The position numbers and the translations under genes were made by a program. A stretch of DNA of 64,000 nt from Stackebrandtia nassauensis DSM 44728 (GTDB lineage Bacteria; Actinomycetota; Actinomycetes; Mycobacteriales; Micromonosporaceae): assembly GCF_000024545.1 (NCBI RefSeq), contig NC_013947.1, positions 5,580,001 to 5,644,000 of the forward strand. Reading direction: 5' to 3'. This document shows positions 25,480 through 33,769 of this stretch, piece by piece (the first letter of the stretch is position 1; every line of letters starts with the position of its first letter). Below the pieces are notes generated by a model. It searched no databases. It had not been told where the DNA came from and worked only from the letters and a program-made list of their open reading frames with translations.

Positions 25480-26127
25480 TCAGTCGCCGGTCAGTCCGAA
25501 CAACTCCCGGCAGGGGTCCAAGCCGCTGATGATAACCGGTTCAGGGTTTCCCGTCTCCCAGTCCTGCCGGGACAGTCGCAATCGGCGCGACACCATGACC
25601 TCGCCGTGCAGCGCGTCGCGCGTGATGCCGTCCGGCCGGTAACCGAACTTGCGGGACACACCCAACGGGGCGTGGTTGTCCTCAAACGACATCGACATCG
25701 CGAACTCGCTGCCGAGCCCCGCGAAGGCCAACGCCAACACGGCTCCGCGCATCCTGGTGCCGATGCCCCGGCCGTGGTGTTCGATACCCAGCCAGGATCC
25801 GGTGGTAACTTCGCGCACCGTCGCGAAGTCGGAGGCCCACATCCCCTGGCAGCCGACGGGGCGTCCCTCGTGGAACACCGCCAGCTCCAACTCCCAGCGT
25901 TGCGGTGTCCACGCCGCCCGGTGGCCCCAGTGTGCCTGGACGAACCGCCGCGCGACCTCGGCCGGGGTGCCGTCGGTCCAGCCGTTGAGGAACGGCCGGT
26001 CGCCGGGCGCGTGCACGCCTCGCTCGGCGACGTCGGCGAGCTGGGCGAGTTCTTCGTCGTCGGGCAGTCGCAACTCGACGTCCCCGATAGTCAGCCGCAG
26101 CCCCATCAGGGGCCAATGATCGATCAT
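25480..26127 (-). CDS. GNAT-family acetyltransferase
   Basis: A 215-residue N-acetyltransferase similar to RimJ/RimL-type proteins. The acetyl-CoA binding segment is GIEHHGRGIGTRMRGAVL (R/Q-x-x-G-x-G/A pattern as HGRGIGTR), followed by SMSFEDNHAPLGVSRKFGY with the typical Asn for asparagine-turn contacts. The N-terminal RLTIGDVELRLPDDEELAQL is the usual beta1-alpha1 start. ATG 26127 was chosen because homology-like sequence begins there. It lies 50 bases after the DUF1257 gene and may be the tail of that operon, though a functional link is not evident. Confidence 0.85.
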   Translation of the reverse strand: MIDHWPLMGLRLTIGDVELRLPDDEELAQLADVAERGVHAPGDRPFLNGWTDGTPAEVARRFVQAHWGHRAAWTPQRWELELAVFHEGRPVGCQGMWASDFATVREVTTGSWLGIEHHGRGIGTRMRGAVLALAFAGLGSEFAMSMSFEDNHAPLGVSRKFGYRPDGITRDALHGEVMVSRRLRLSRQDWETGNPEPVIISGLDPCRELFGLTGD

Positions 26128-26177
26128 CACACCGGTAGTCTGCGGCCTCGACCTGCGATTCGCCAGCGATTTGAGGC

Positions 26178-26588
26178 TCACACGACGGTGCGGCGCAGGG
26201 TCAGCCGCCGGGTGCCCTCGGTCTCGACCTCGTCGGTGGCGATCGCGAAACCGTGCTGTTCGGCGAAGGCGACGGCGGTGAGGTACCCGTAGGTGCTCAG
26301 CAGCTTCTTCATCCACGCCTCGCCGTATTTGCGGCGGTCGAACTCGCTGACGATCGCCTCGTAGCTGCCGTCCTCTCGCCGGGCGAAACCCAGGTCGTTG
26401 CTGGCGATGCCGAGGTGTTGGCGGCGCACGATGACCTCGGCGGTCTCGGGCCGGACGTCGCCGCGGTGGCCGTGCAGCGCTTGCGCGGTGTCATGGACCT
26501 CGACCTCGGCGAAGCCGAGTTCGCGCAGCGCGGCGGCGAGGGTGGCGGTGTCGGTGAGGGTGGTGCGGACCCGGGTGAAGTGCGACAT
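26178..26588 (-). CDS. DUF1257 (Ycf35-like) protein
   Basis: A 136-residue DUF1257 protein, the family of plastid and cyanobacterial Ycf35. Signatures are MSHFTRVRTTLTD at the N-terminus, LRELGFAEVE, the central DLGFARREDGSYEAIVSEFD and the C-terminal KLLSTYGYLTA. Function is unknown. It starts 10 bases after the Hsp70-like gene stop and is the last gene of a six-gene operon that also has DUF2997 and a Ycf46-like ATPase. In cyanobacteria, as I recall, DUF1257 and DUF2997 genes also occur together, which supports one functional system. Confidence 0.88.
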   Translation of the reverse strand: MSHFTRVRTTLTDTATLAAALRELGFAEVEVHDTAQALHGHRGDVRPETAEVIVRRQHLGIASNDLGFARREDGSYEAIVSEFDRRKYGEAWMKKLLSTYGYLTAVAFAEQHGFAIATDEVETEGTRRLTLRRTVV

Positions 26589-26598
26589 CGTTGTCCTT

Positions 26599-28296
26599 TC
26601 AGGCCAGGCCCACGACGGGCTGGCGGTCGAGTACCCAGATCCGGCGTTCCAGATCGAAGGCGGAGACGGTGAGACGTTTCTGGGCGTCGACGTGGAATTC
26701 CAACCGGAACCGGTCGATCCCGGCGCGGGCGGGCGGTTCGGCTTTCAGGAACGTCAACTGTTCCTCGTTGAGCCACACCTGGGACAGTTCGGTGCGGCGC
26801 TGCGGGCTGACGGCGACGGTGCGGGCGCCGCCGGAGGTGTCGAACATGATCTCCAGTCCGGCGGCGGTGTCGCGGGTGCTGGCGTGGGCGGTCTCGTAGA
26901 TGGCCAGCCCCAGCCGGGTCTGTCCCTCGTGGACGCCCTTGATGGTCAGGGACGCGACGGGTTCGGTGCTGGGGTAGTCGGTTCCGGCTGGCACCACGGG
27001 TTCGAACTCGTAGCCGCCGGTGGTCTGCGAGACGTGCCGGATCGCGTAGTCGTGCTGGACGAAGTCGACCGGGTCGTGGCCGGAGGCGATCGCGGCGGCC
27101 CCGGCGGCGACGGCCTCCAGCGGCCGGTCGAGCCGCAGCAGTCCCGGGTCGATCTGGAACGACAGCAGTTCGCGGACCGGGGGCAGCAGGCTGCTGCCGC
27201 CGACGAGGAACAGGTGGCGCAGGCTGTCGGCAGGGTGGCCCTTGGCCGCGGCGGCGTCGAGGGTCTTGCGGAAGGCGCGGCCGATCCGGCCGAGGATGTC
27301 GTTGTCGCGCAACAGCGATGTGAACCGGTCGCGGCTGACGTCGGCGCGCCACTCGCGGCCGGTGAGCGGGTCGACGGCGGCCACGACGGCGGACTCGGCC
27401 GTGGTCAGCGCGACCTTCGCGGCCTCGGCGGCGGTCAGCAGTTCCGCGAACACTCGATTGTGGACGGACGCGTCGGCCTCGGCGAGTCCGGTCAGCCGCG
27501 CGACCTCGTCGGCCAGCAGCGCGTCGATGTGGTCGCCGCCCAGGTCGATGCCGACCTTGCTGATGACGCGCACGCCGCAGCCCGACAGCCGGGTCGGTTG
27601 TCGGCGGCCGTCGGCGGGCCCGGCCGCGAGCGGCGGACCGCCGCCCGCCGAGCCGCGATCAGCCCCGGGCCGCGCGTCGGGGCTCGGCGGTGGCCCGTCG
27701 GGGTCGACGACACTGACCACCGAGATGTCGAGGGTTCCGGCGCCGAAGTCGAAGACACCGAACACATCCCCGGGTTTGAGCTTCGCGCCGTACCCGGCCG
27801 CGGCGGCCGTCGCCTCGTCCACGATCCGCAGCCGATCCAGATCCGCCCCGACCTCCCGCACCAGCCAGTCCCGGTACGGGTCGAACGACTCCACCGGGGC
27901 GGTGAGCACGAGCTCGGCCTCGGTGCCGGTCTCCAACCGCGCCAGAGTCATGACGTCGCCGAGGAAGTCAGCGGCCGCGCGGGCGGCGGTGATACGGCGC
28001 TGTCCCACCTGACGGGGCAGGTCGACGACGCGTCCGGCCACCGATGTCTTGGTGGAACGGAACACCCGCACCCCGTCCGAGGCGCGCAGCGCGGGCGTGA
28101 CCTGCGCTCCCACCCAACGCCGCTCGTCCACAGCGGAGTACGCGATCAGCGACGGCACCACCCGTTGCAGGTTCCCGACGTCGCGCACGACCTCCACACC
28201 GGACAGCGGTATCGCCTCGCCGGTTCCGGTGGCGTCGTTCCACCGCGCGACAACGGTGTTGGCGGTGCCGAAGTCGATGCCCAGCCGATCGGTCAC
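26599..28296 (-). CDS. Hsp70/actin-fold ATPase
   Basis: A 565-residue protein of the Hsp70 superfamily. The phosphate-1 loop is LGIDFGTANTVVARW, the phosphate-2 loop VFDFGAGTLDISVV and the adenosine motif LFLVGGSSLLPPVREL. A Gly/Pro/Asp-rich insert of about 40 residues follows phosphate-2. The C-terminal part (about 400-565) is beta-rich like an Hsp70 substrate-binding domain but ends without the helical lid. It probably acts as an ATP-driven clamp within the operon system; partners are inferred to be the AAA+ protein and DUF1257. The GTG start (28296) overlaps the preceding stop by 4 bases. Confidence 0.9.
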   Translation of the reverse strand: MTDRLGIDFGTANTVVARWNDATGTGEAIPLSGVEVVRDVGNLQRVVPSLIAYSAVDERRWVGAQVTPALRASDGVRVFRSTKTSVAGRVVDLPRQVGQRRITAARAAADFLGDVMTLARLETGTEAELVLTAPVESFDPYRDWLVREVGADLDRLRIVDEATAAAAGYGAKLKPGDVFGVFDFGAGTLDISVVSVVDPDGPPPSPDARPGADRGSAGGGPPLAAGPADGRRQPTRLSGCGVRVISKVGIDLGGDHIDALLADEVARLTGLAEADASVHNRVFAELLTAAEAAKVALTTAESAVVAAVDPLTGREWRADVSRDRFTSLLRDNDILGRIGRAFRKTLDAAAAKGHPADSLRHLFLVGGSSLLPPVRELLSFQIDPGLLRLDRPLEAVAAGAAAIASGHDPVDFVQHDYAIRHVSQTTGGYEFEPVVPAGTDYPSTEPVASLTIKGVHEGQTRLGLAIYETAHASTRDTAAGLEIMFDTSGGARTVAVSPQRRTELSQVWLNEEQLTFLKAEPPARAGIDRFRLEFHVDAQKRLTVSAFDLERRIWVLDRQPVVGLA

Positions 28297-30710
28297 GTCG
28301 TCTCCCCCAGGTGGATGTCGTACTCGGTGACGTTGCGGGCCTTGGCGTCGCCGAGCGCGATGTCCCCGCGGAACCGGTGGTACAGGCACTGCATCAGCAG
28401 TTCCGTCAGCGGCGCCTCGTCCTCCGGGCACCGCGCCAGCTGCCACTCCACCGTCCGCAGATCGGTCGGCGACAGTTCGCCCATCGGAGTGTCCACGATG
28501 GTCACCAGCGGGTGCTGGGCCAGGGACCGCAGGCTCAGCTTCAGGCCGTCGTCGGAGTCGACCATGCCGACGAAGGCGCGAGTGTCGGGGGACGCGGCCA
28601 ACACCCGCCAGTCGAACTGCGGCGGCGTGTGCACTCGCCCCAGTGTGGACATGTCGATGGTGAACATGACGTCGTTCCCGGGTGACCTGGCGGTTCCGGT
28701 GCTCGCGACGATCAGCATCCGGGAACCGTAGGCGATGCGGTGCAGACGGGCCCGGCCGCCGAAAGCACCCAGGCCCGGACCGTTGTCGTGCTCCGCGCTG
28801 GCGGCTTTGGTGATCGACGACGTACCCACCTGCCAACGGGTGACGGCGAACCGTTGGCCCGGCAGGTCCCTGACGGTCGCGATCGTCTTGGCGTCGAGGA
28901 ACAGCACCGCGTCGTCGTCGACGAGCTGGTCGTCGACCAGCAGGGTCTGGAGGGTTATCCGGTCGTGGACGCGCAGGCGCCGGTCCGCGAGGACGGCGAT
29001 CCGGCCCAGCGACGGGTCGGCCGAAAGCTCCTTGAACCGGCCGCCCAGCATTCCCGCGACGTTCGAGGCACCGGCGGTGGGCCGGGGACCCGGGATGTCG
29101 TGCACGCCGAATCTGGTCGAGGGCACGAACTCCGCGTTCTCGTCGTAGGCGGCGACCTCCAGGCCTTCGCGGCGGACGAAGCCCCGCAACCGTCGCCACA
29201 GCCGCGGCGTCGCCACGCCGTCGAAGTCCGACTCGTCGATCACGCGAGTCCGGCCGTCCTCGGTGAGGGTCAGACCGACCTTGCGCAGGTTCCCCGCGTG
29301 CGGACGGTTCAAGGCGGCGAACCCGGAACCCGTGTGCACCAACGAGACCACGGTCCCGCCCGGATACGCGGCCGCCTCGCCGACCACCTCGCCACCGCCG
29401 ACGGCGTACTCGCGAAACCGCCAGCCCTTGTTGCGCACCCGCACCGCCACCGCGAGTCGGTTGCCGTCCGGAGAAAACGACGCCGGACCGATGCGGTCGG
29501 TCCCGCGCGGCAGCTCGAAACCCCGCTGCCGGGCGACGGTGACGCGTTCGCGGGTCTCGCGCAGCATGTCGATGTTGGCGCGCCGCAACAGGTTCAGCAG
29601 CGCGGCGTCCTGACTGTCCTCGGGCTGCCAGCCGTCGAGGCGGCCCGCGAGCTCGACGGCCTCCAGCAGCGGCGCGGCCAGGCAGGCGCGAAACCGCCGC
29701 TGCGGGGAGTCGTCGCCGGGCCGGGAACGCCCGCCCGCCACGTCCCGCAACTGCCGCACCAGGTCCAGCTCCCCGAGGTCACTGAGGGCGGAACGAATCC
29801 GGGTGCGGCGCTCGGCGTCCATGCCCGCGTAGGCCATCGTCAACAGCGAGCCGTCGGGGTCGATGTCGCGATACAGGTCCATCGAACCGGCCAGCACGAA
29901 GAACGGCGCCGCCTCCATCGGATCCTCGGGAAGGTTCCACTCCGTCTTGAGGTGTTCGGCGGCCTTGGCGCGGGCCCGGCGCGGCACCACCGGGTCGACG
30001 GCGCTGTCGAGCAGTTCCGCCAACGGCAACCGGCCCAACGCGACCTTGCCGATGGTGCGCAACGGTTCCTCGTCCGCGGCCTCGTTGTGCTGACGCAGCC
30101 GTTGCCACAGCTGCTCGTCGCCGTAGACCAGCCACAGCCGCCACGCCAGCGTCAGGTTCCCGGCCTGGTGGAAGTGGCCCGTACGCATGCTGAGCATGCG
30201 GGCCAGGTCGGCGGCGGTCTCGGCGGGCAGTTCCTCGCCCAGTTTCAGGGTGTCACCGGTGATCCCGGCGGTGCTGAAACTGTCGGCCAGCCGGGCGCGG
30301 ACCCGCAGGTTGGGGTCGAAGAACAGCCCCGACAGCTGTTCCACCGGAATCCCGTAGTACCAGGCCGATCGGCGGCCGCGCGGGTGATAGTGGAGCGCGG
30401 CGAACCGGGCCAACGGGGTGGCCCTGGTGCCGTGGCACCGCCACCGGTGCCACGGCCAGGCCGCCAGGTAGTGCAGCGTGACGCGGATCTTGGCCAGCCG
30501 GGGGATCTCGGAGCGGATCCGCTGGTTCCACGGCAGCAGATAGGTCTTCCACCAGATGAGCAGACCGACGAGCACGAACCCCGACGGGAACACCACGAAG
30601 AACCAGGCGTCGGGCAGGTACAGCACCGCGCCCCAGGTCGCCCAGCCCGCCATCAGCGCCAGGAAACCCCAGAACACGACGCCGTCGAAGCTGAACCGCT
30701 TGTCGCTCAC
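28293..30710 (-). CDS. Membrane-anchored helical and WD-like propeller protein
   Basis: An 805-residue protein I cannot name. Two N-terminal hydrophobic helices (about 9-30 and 35-53) anchor it. The region about 60-400 is alpha-helical, with repeats like HEAT units (LRVRARLADSF, VVPRRARAKAAEHLKTEW). The region about 410-740 is beta-rich with blades such as IGPASFSPDGNRLAVAVR, consistent with a WD-type propeller. An acidic region near 770 contains CPEDEAPLTELLMQCLYHRFRG. It should scaffold the operon products at the membrane. The GTG start (30710) overlaps the AAA+ gene stop by 4 bases and its stop overlaps the Hsp70-like gene. Confidence 0.8.
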   Translation of the reverse strand: MSDKRFSFDGVVFWGFLALMAGWATWGAVLYLPDAWFFVVFPSGFVLVGLLIWWKTYLLPWNQRIRSEIPRLAKIRVTLHYLAAWPWHRWRCHGTRATPLARFAALHYHPRGRRSAWYYGIPVEQLSGLFFDPNLRVRARLADSFSTAGITGDTLKLGEELPAETAADLARMLSMRTGHFHQAGNLTLAWRLWLVYGDEQLWQRLRQHNEAADEEPLRTIGKVALGRLPLAELLDSAVDPVVPRRARAKAAEHLKTEWNLPEDPMEAAPFFVLAGSMDLYRDIDPDGSLLTMAYAGMDAERRTRIRSALSDLGELDLVRQLRDVAGGRSRPGDDSPQRRFRACLAAPLLEAVELAGRLDGWQPEDSQDAALLNLLRRANIDMLRETRERVTVARQRGFELPRGTDRIGPASFSPDGNRLAVAVRVRNKGWRFREYAVGGGEVVGEAAAYPGGTVVSLVHTGSGFAALNRPHAGNLRKVGLTLTEDGRTRVIDESDFDGVATPRLWRRLRGFVRREGLEVAAYDENAEFVPSTRFGVHDIPGPRPTAGASNVAGMLGGRFKELSADPSLGRIAVLADRRLRVHDRITLQTLLVDDQLVDDDAVLFLDAKTIATVRDLPGQRFAVTRWQVGTSSITKAASAEHDNGPGLGAFGGRARLHRIAYGSRMLIVASTGTARSPGNDVMFTIDMSTLGRVHTPPQFDWRVLAASPDTRAFVGMVDSDDGLKLSLRSLAQHPLVTIVDTPMGELSPTDLRTVEWQLARCPEDEAPLTELLMQCLYHRFRGDIALGDAKARNVTEYDIHLGETT

Positions 30711-32245
30711 GACAACTCCAGCCGCACCTGCCCCGGCTCCCCGGCCGGTCCCTCCGGCGCCGAGGCCGGTTGCGCCCGGCCGTCGCGCAACCAGGACCGC
30801 AACTGCTCGATGACCTCGCGCTGCGAATGACTCAACGGGACGGTGCGCTGGATCGCGCCGACCAGGTCGGCGGTGGTGATGTCGACGTCGCTGGCGAAGG
30901 CCCCGTACATCGCGTCCACGATGGCCTGTTCGAGTTCGGCGCCGGTGTAGCCGTCCGACATCCGCGCCAGCTGCGCGACGTTGAACTCCCGGGGGTCGCG
31001 TTTGCGTTTGCGCAGGTGCACGGTGATGATGTCGCGCCGTTCGGCCTCGGTGGGCAGGTCGAGGAAGAAGATCTCGTCGAACCGGCCCCGCCGCAGGGTT
31101 TCGGGCGGCAGTGTCGCGACCGCGTTGGCGGTGGCGACCACGAACACCGGCTCGGTCTTCTCCTGCATCCAGGTCAGGATGGTGCCGAAGACCCGCTGCG
31201 AGGTGCCGCCGTCGACGTCGCCTGAGGACAGTGCCTTCTCGATCTCGTCGATCCACAACACACACGGTGCGACGGTCTCGGCCAACCGCAGCGCCCGCCG
31301 CACCCGCTCCTCCGACTCCCCCACCAGCGAACCGAACAGCGCCCCGACGTCCAGGCGCAGCAGCGGCAGCTGCCACAGGCCGCCGATCATCTTGGCGGTC
31401 AGGCTCTTGCCGGTGCCCGGGATCCCGATGAGCGCCAAGCCCTTCGGGGCGGGCAGCCCGTATTCGGCGGCTTCGGGGGCGAAGGCCCGTTCCCGCAGGC
31501 TCAGCCAGTTCTTCAACGCGTCCAGGCCACCCAGGTCGTCGGGCCCCTCGGCGGGAGTGAAGAACTCCAGCGCCTGGCTCTCCCGGATCGCGGCCTTCTT
31601 CTCCGCGATCACGATCTCGATGTCACGGTCGTCGAGCACCGAGTCGCGCACGATCGCCTTGGCGAAGGCCCGTTTCGCCTGCGCCACCGTCAATCCCAGC
31701 GCGGCCTGCGCGAGTTTCGCGCGACCGTGCCCGGTCAGCTCGCAGACCAGCCCGGCGGTGCCGTCGATGAGCGCGTCCAGTTCGGCGCGCAGCGTCTCCT
31801 CGTCGGGCAGGTCGAGTTCGATGACCACCAGATCGTCGGCGAGCTCACGCGGCATGGTCTCGCGGGGCGTGGTGACGATGAGCGACGCTCCGGTGTAGAC
31901 CAACAGCTGCGCCAGGTTGCGCAGCTTGCGCCGCACCATGGGGTCCTTGGACCAGAACTCGTGGAAGTCCTTCAGGACGTACAGGTCCCGACGGTCGGGG
32001 TTCTTCTGCACCAGCTCCCGGATCTTGTCCAGGGCCATCACCGGGGTCGCGGCGGCGGGCAGACCGTTGCCCGCCTTGGAGGCGAAGCCCTCGGCGACAT
32101 CCCAGGTGACCAGGTCGGAGCCGGGGTCGCGTTCGAGACGGATCCGGTCCAGGATGGCGACGGCGCGCTGCTCCTCAATGGTCACCAACGCGATGAGCGC
32201 GGCCCGGGACCGCAGCGAGATGCGGATATCGTCCTCGACTGTCAC
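30707..32245 (-). CDS. Ycf46-like AAA+ ATPase
   Basis: A 512-residue AAA+ ATPase. An N-terminal domain (about 1-230) with a degenerate ATPase-like core (DLYVLKDFHEFW, LIVTTPRE) precedes the active module: Walker A GIPGTGKS (274-281), Walker B VLWIDEIEKAL (about 329-338), sensor-1 VVATANAVATLP, arginine-finger segment LRRGRFDEIFFLDLP and the sensor-2 helix YTGAELEQAIVDAM. This two-part layout matches plastid/cyanobacterial Ycf46. Such ATPases remodel protein complexes, but the substrate is unknown. It overlaps its neighbours by 4 bases on both sides. Confidence 0.9.
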   Translation of the reverse strand: MTVEDDIRISLRSRAALIALVTIEEQRAVAILDRIRLERDPGSDLVTWDVAEGFASKAGNGLPAAATPVMALDKIRELVQKNPDRRDLYVLKDFHEFWSKDPMVRRKLRNLAQLLVYTGASLIVTTPRETMPRELADDLVVIELDLPDEETLRAELDALIDGTAGLVCELTGHGRAKLAQAALGLTVAQAKRAFAKAIVRDSVLDDRDIEIVIAEKKAAIRESQALEFFTPAEGPDDLGGLDALKNWLSLRERAFAPEAAEYGLPAPKGLALIGIPGTGKSLTAKMIGGLWQLPLLRLDVGALFGSLVGESEERVRRALRLAETVAPCVLWIDEIEKALSSGDVDGGTSQRVFGTILTWMQEKTEPVFVVATANAVATLPPETLRRGRFDEIFFLDLPTEAERRDIITVHLRKRKRDPREFNVAQLARMSDGYTGAELEQAIVDAMYGAFASDVDITTADLVGAIQRTVPLSHSQREVIEQLRSWLRDGRAQPASAPEGPAGEPGQVRLELS

Positions 32246-32796
32246 GCAGCCTCCATTCCGGTGAAGATGAGGGTGCCGTCGGCACCGATGCGCACCTCGG
32301 CCTCGGGCACCGCCGCCAGGTCGGCCTCGCGATACCGGTCAGTCAGCCACCAATAGGTCTTGTTGGACGATCCCCGCAGCCCGGTGCCCAACCGCAGCCC
32401 GGCGTTGTAGCGGCCCGCGATCACCAGGTCGGCGTCGGCCACGGCGGCCAGCCGGGCGGGATCGGCCTCGATCTCGCCCCGGGTGTACCCGGTGAGAATA
32501 AGGACGCCGAGCCGGGACCCCTCCCGGATCCGGCGGCACAGTTCGGCCACGGCCTCGGGCTGTTGCAACGGTTCCCCGCCGGTCAGGGTGATGCCCTCCC
32601 ACCGATCGGCCCGGGCCAGAACCCGTCCGGCCAGCTCGGCGACCGACAGCTCCTCGGCGTCCGGCCCGTGCGTTTCGGGGTTGAAGCAGCCCGGGCATGC
32701 CAGCGAACAGCCCTGGAACCACACCACGAACCGCTCCCCGGGCCCGTTGGCGCGACTGTCCGACAGCGTCGCGTGCACCCGCACCGTCGACGTCAT
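32242..32796 (-). CDS. NrdG-like radical SAM protein
   Basis: A 184-residue small radical SAM enzyme. The cluster motif CSLACPGC (CxxxCxxC) is at about residues 30-37, followed by TLTGGEPLQQPEAVAEL, the SAM-binding GGE. The length and the absence of extra domains match the NrdG/PflA activase type. No anaerobic ribonucleotide reductase lies nearby, so the target is more likely a partner in this operon. The ATG (32796) overlaps the DUF2997 stop as ATGA, and its own stop overlaps the AAA+ start as GTGA. Confidence 0.9.
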   Translation of the reverse strand: MTSTVRVHATLSDSRANGPGERFVVWFQGCSLACPGCFNPETHGPDAEELSVAELAGRVLARADRWEGITLTGGEPLQQPEAVAELCRRIREGSRLGVLILTGYTRGEIEADPARLAAVADADLVIAGRYNAGLRLGTGLRGSSNKTYWWLTDRYREADLAAVPEAEVRIGADGTLIFTGMEAA

Positions 32797-32993
32797 GTGC
32801 CCGTGTGGTGTTGGCGGGTCTCCTCGACGTCTTGGTACGCCTCGGCGGTGAGCGTCTGCTCCTCCACCTGGCCGCCCAGCGACCGCAGCAGCGCCTCGGT
32901 CGCGGTCAGGCATTCCGTACCGGCGAAACCGGCGACCTTGACCTCGACCTTGCCGTCGGGGGTGATGACGACCTCGACCGTTTCTTCAGCCAC
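32793..32993 (-). CDS. DUF2997 miniprotein
   Basis: A 66-residue protein of the DUF2997 family. The core reads VEVVITPDGKVEVKVAGFAG, then TECLTATEALLRSLGG; the conserved Cys in the GxxC position precedes an amphipathic helix. The C-terminus is polar and ends in HHTGT. The fold (two strands plus helix) and the size suggest a small carrier or modified peptide, but this is inference. GTG 32993 has AGGAG 9 bases upstream. It is the first gene of the six-gene leftward operon; the 65-base gap to the methyltransferase gene upstream could hold the promoter. Confidence 0.85.
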   Translation of the reverse strand: MAEETVEVVITPDGKVEVKVAGFAGTECLTATEALLRSLGGQVEEQTLTAEAYQDVEETRQHHTGT

Positions 32994-33058
32994 TGTGCAC
33001 GCTCCTGTTGTCCGCTCCCGAGTATGCGGGCCACACGGCGCAGCCGCAAACACGCGGG

Positions 33059-33721
33059 TCAGGCCAGGGTCTGCGTGACCCGCCACAGTCGCCGGGGCAG
33101 TTCGCCCTCACTGAAGTCGAAGACCTCGCCCAGTTTCCAGCCCCGCGCCAGCTCCGTCACCAGGGCCTCGTCGAAGAAGTGGACGGCGAACCCGCCGTGC
33201 TCGTAGATGTCGTCACCGTGCGAGATCCCGGTTCCATAGTGGGCGTCACCGGTGTGCCGGACGGTGTAGACGAACGTCCCACCCGGTCGCGTCACCCGCC
33301 GGATCTCGGCCATCAACGTGTGCAGCTCGTCGGTCGACAGCGCCATGCACAGCAGCATGTGGGCGAACACCGCGTCCACGGAGTCATCGGCCAGCGGCAA
33401 CGGCTGTCGGACATCATGGACGGTCGTGGTGACCCGGTCGGCGATCCCCGCCTGTGTCGCGGTCTCACGCAACTGCCACAACCCGGTCTCGCTGAAATCC
33501 AAGGCCCGCACGGCGAACCCCGCCCGCGCGAAGAACAGCGTGTCGCGCCCGTGACCACTGCCCAGCTCCAACACATCCCGGGCTTCAGAGGCGGTAAACG
33601 TCTCGGCGGCATGCACCGCGGCCTGCGACGGCTCAGCCCCGTACATGCCGGGGTTGTCGCTGTACGTCGACTGCCAGTGCCGTCGCTGCCCGGCACCGAG
33701 ATCGTCCCCGTTATGCGTCAT
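33059..33721 (-). CDS. Class I SAM-dependent methyltransferase
   Basis: A 220-residue methyltransferase. SAM motif I is VLELGSGHGRDTLFFA (about 50-65), with ALDFSE as motif II, VHDVRQPLPLADDSVDAVFAHMLLC as motif III and VTRPGGTFVYTVRH as motif post-III. It resembles tellurite or thiopurine methyltransferase-type small enzymes; substrate unknown. It lies between the STAND regulator (48-base gap) and the DUF2997 operon (65-base gap) on the same strand and might be transcribed with either. ATG 33721 has GGGAG upstream. Confidence 0.9.
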   Translation of the reverse strand: MTHNGDDLGAGQRRHWQSTYSDNPGMYGAEPSQAAVHAAETFTASEARDVLELGSGHGRDTLFFARAGFAVRALDFSETGLWQLRETATQAGIADRVTTTVHDVRQPLPLADDSVDAVFAHMLLCMALSTDELHTLMAEIRRVTRPGGTFVYTVRHTGDAHYGTGISHGDDIYEHGGFAVHFFDEALVTELARGWKLGEVFDFSEGELPRRLWRVTQTLA

Positions 33722-33769
33722 CACGCCGTCTCCCTTCGCCCCTCGCCCCTCGCGAGCCGTGGCGAAAAC

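Noticed and set aside
28297-29199. N-terminal extension of the Hsp70-like frame to 29199
   Set aside because: It lies within the propeller-protein gene in another frame; the family start is at GTG 28296, coupled by a 4-base overlap.
26398-30830. Long plus-strand frames opposite the Hsp70-like and propeller genes
   Set aside because: They lie antisense to proteins with good motifs and have the composition of reverse-complement GC-rich codons.
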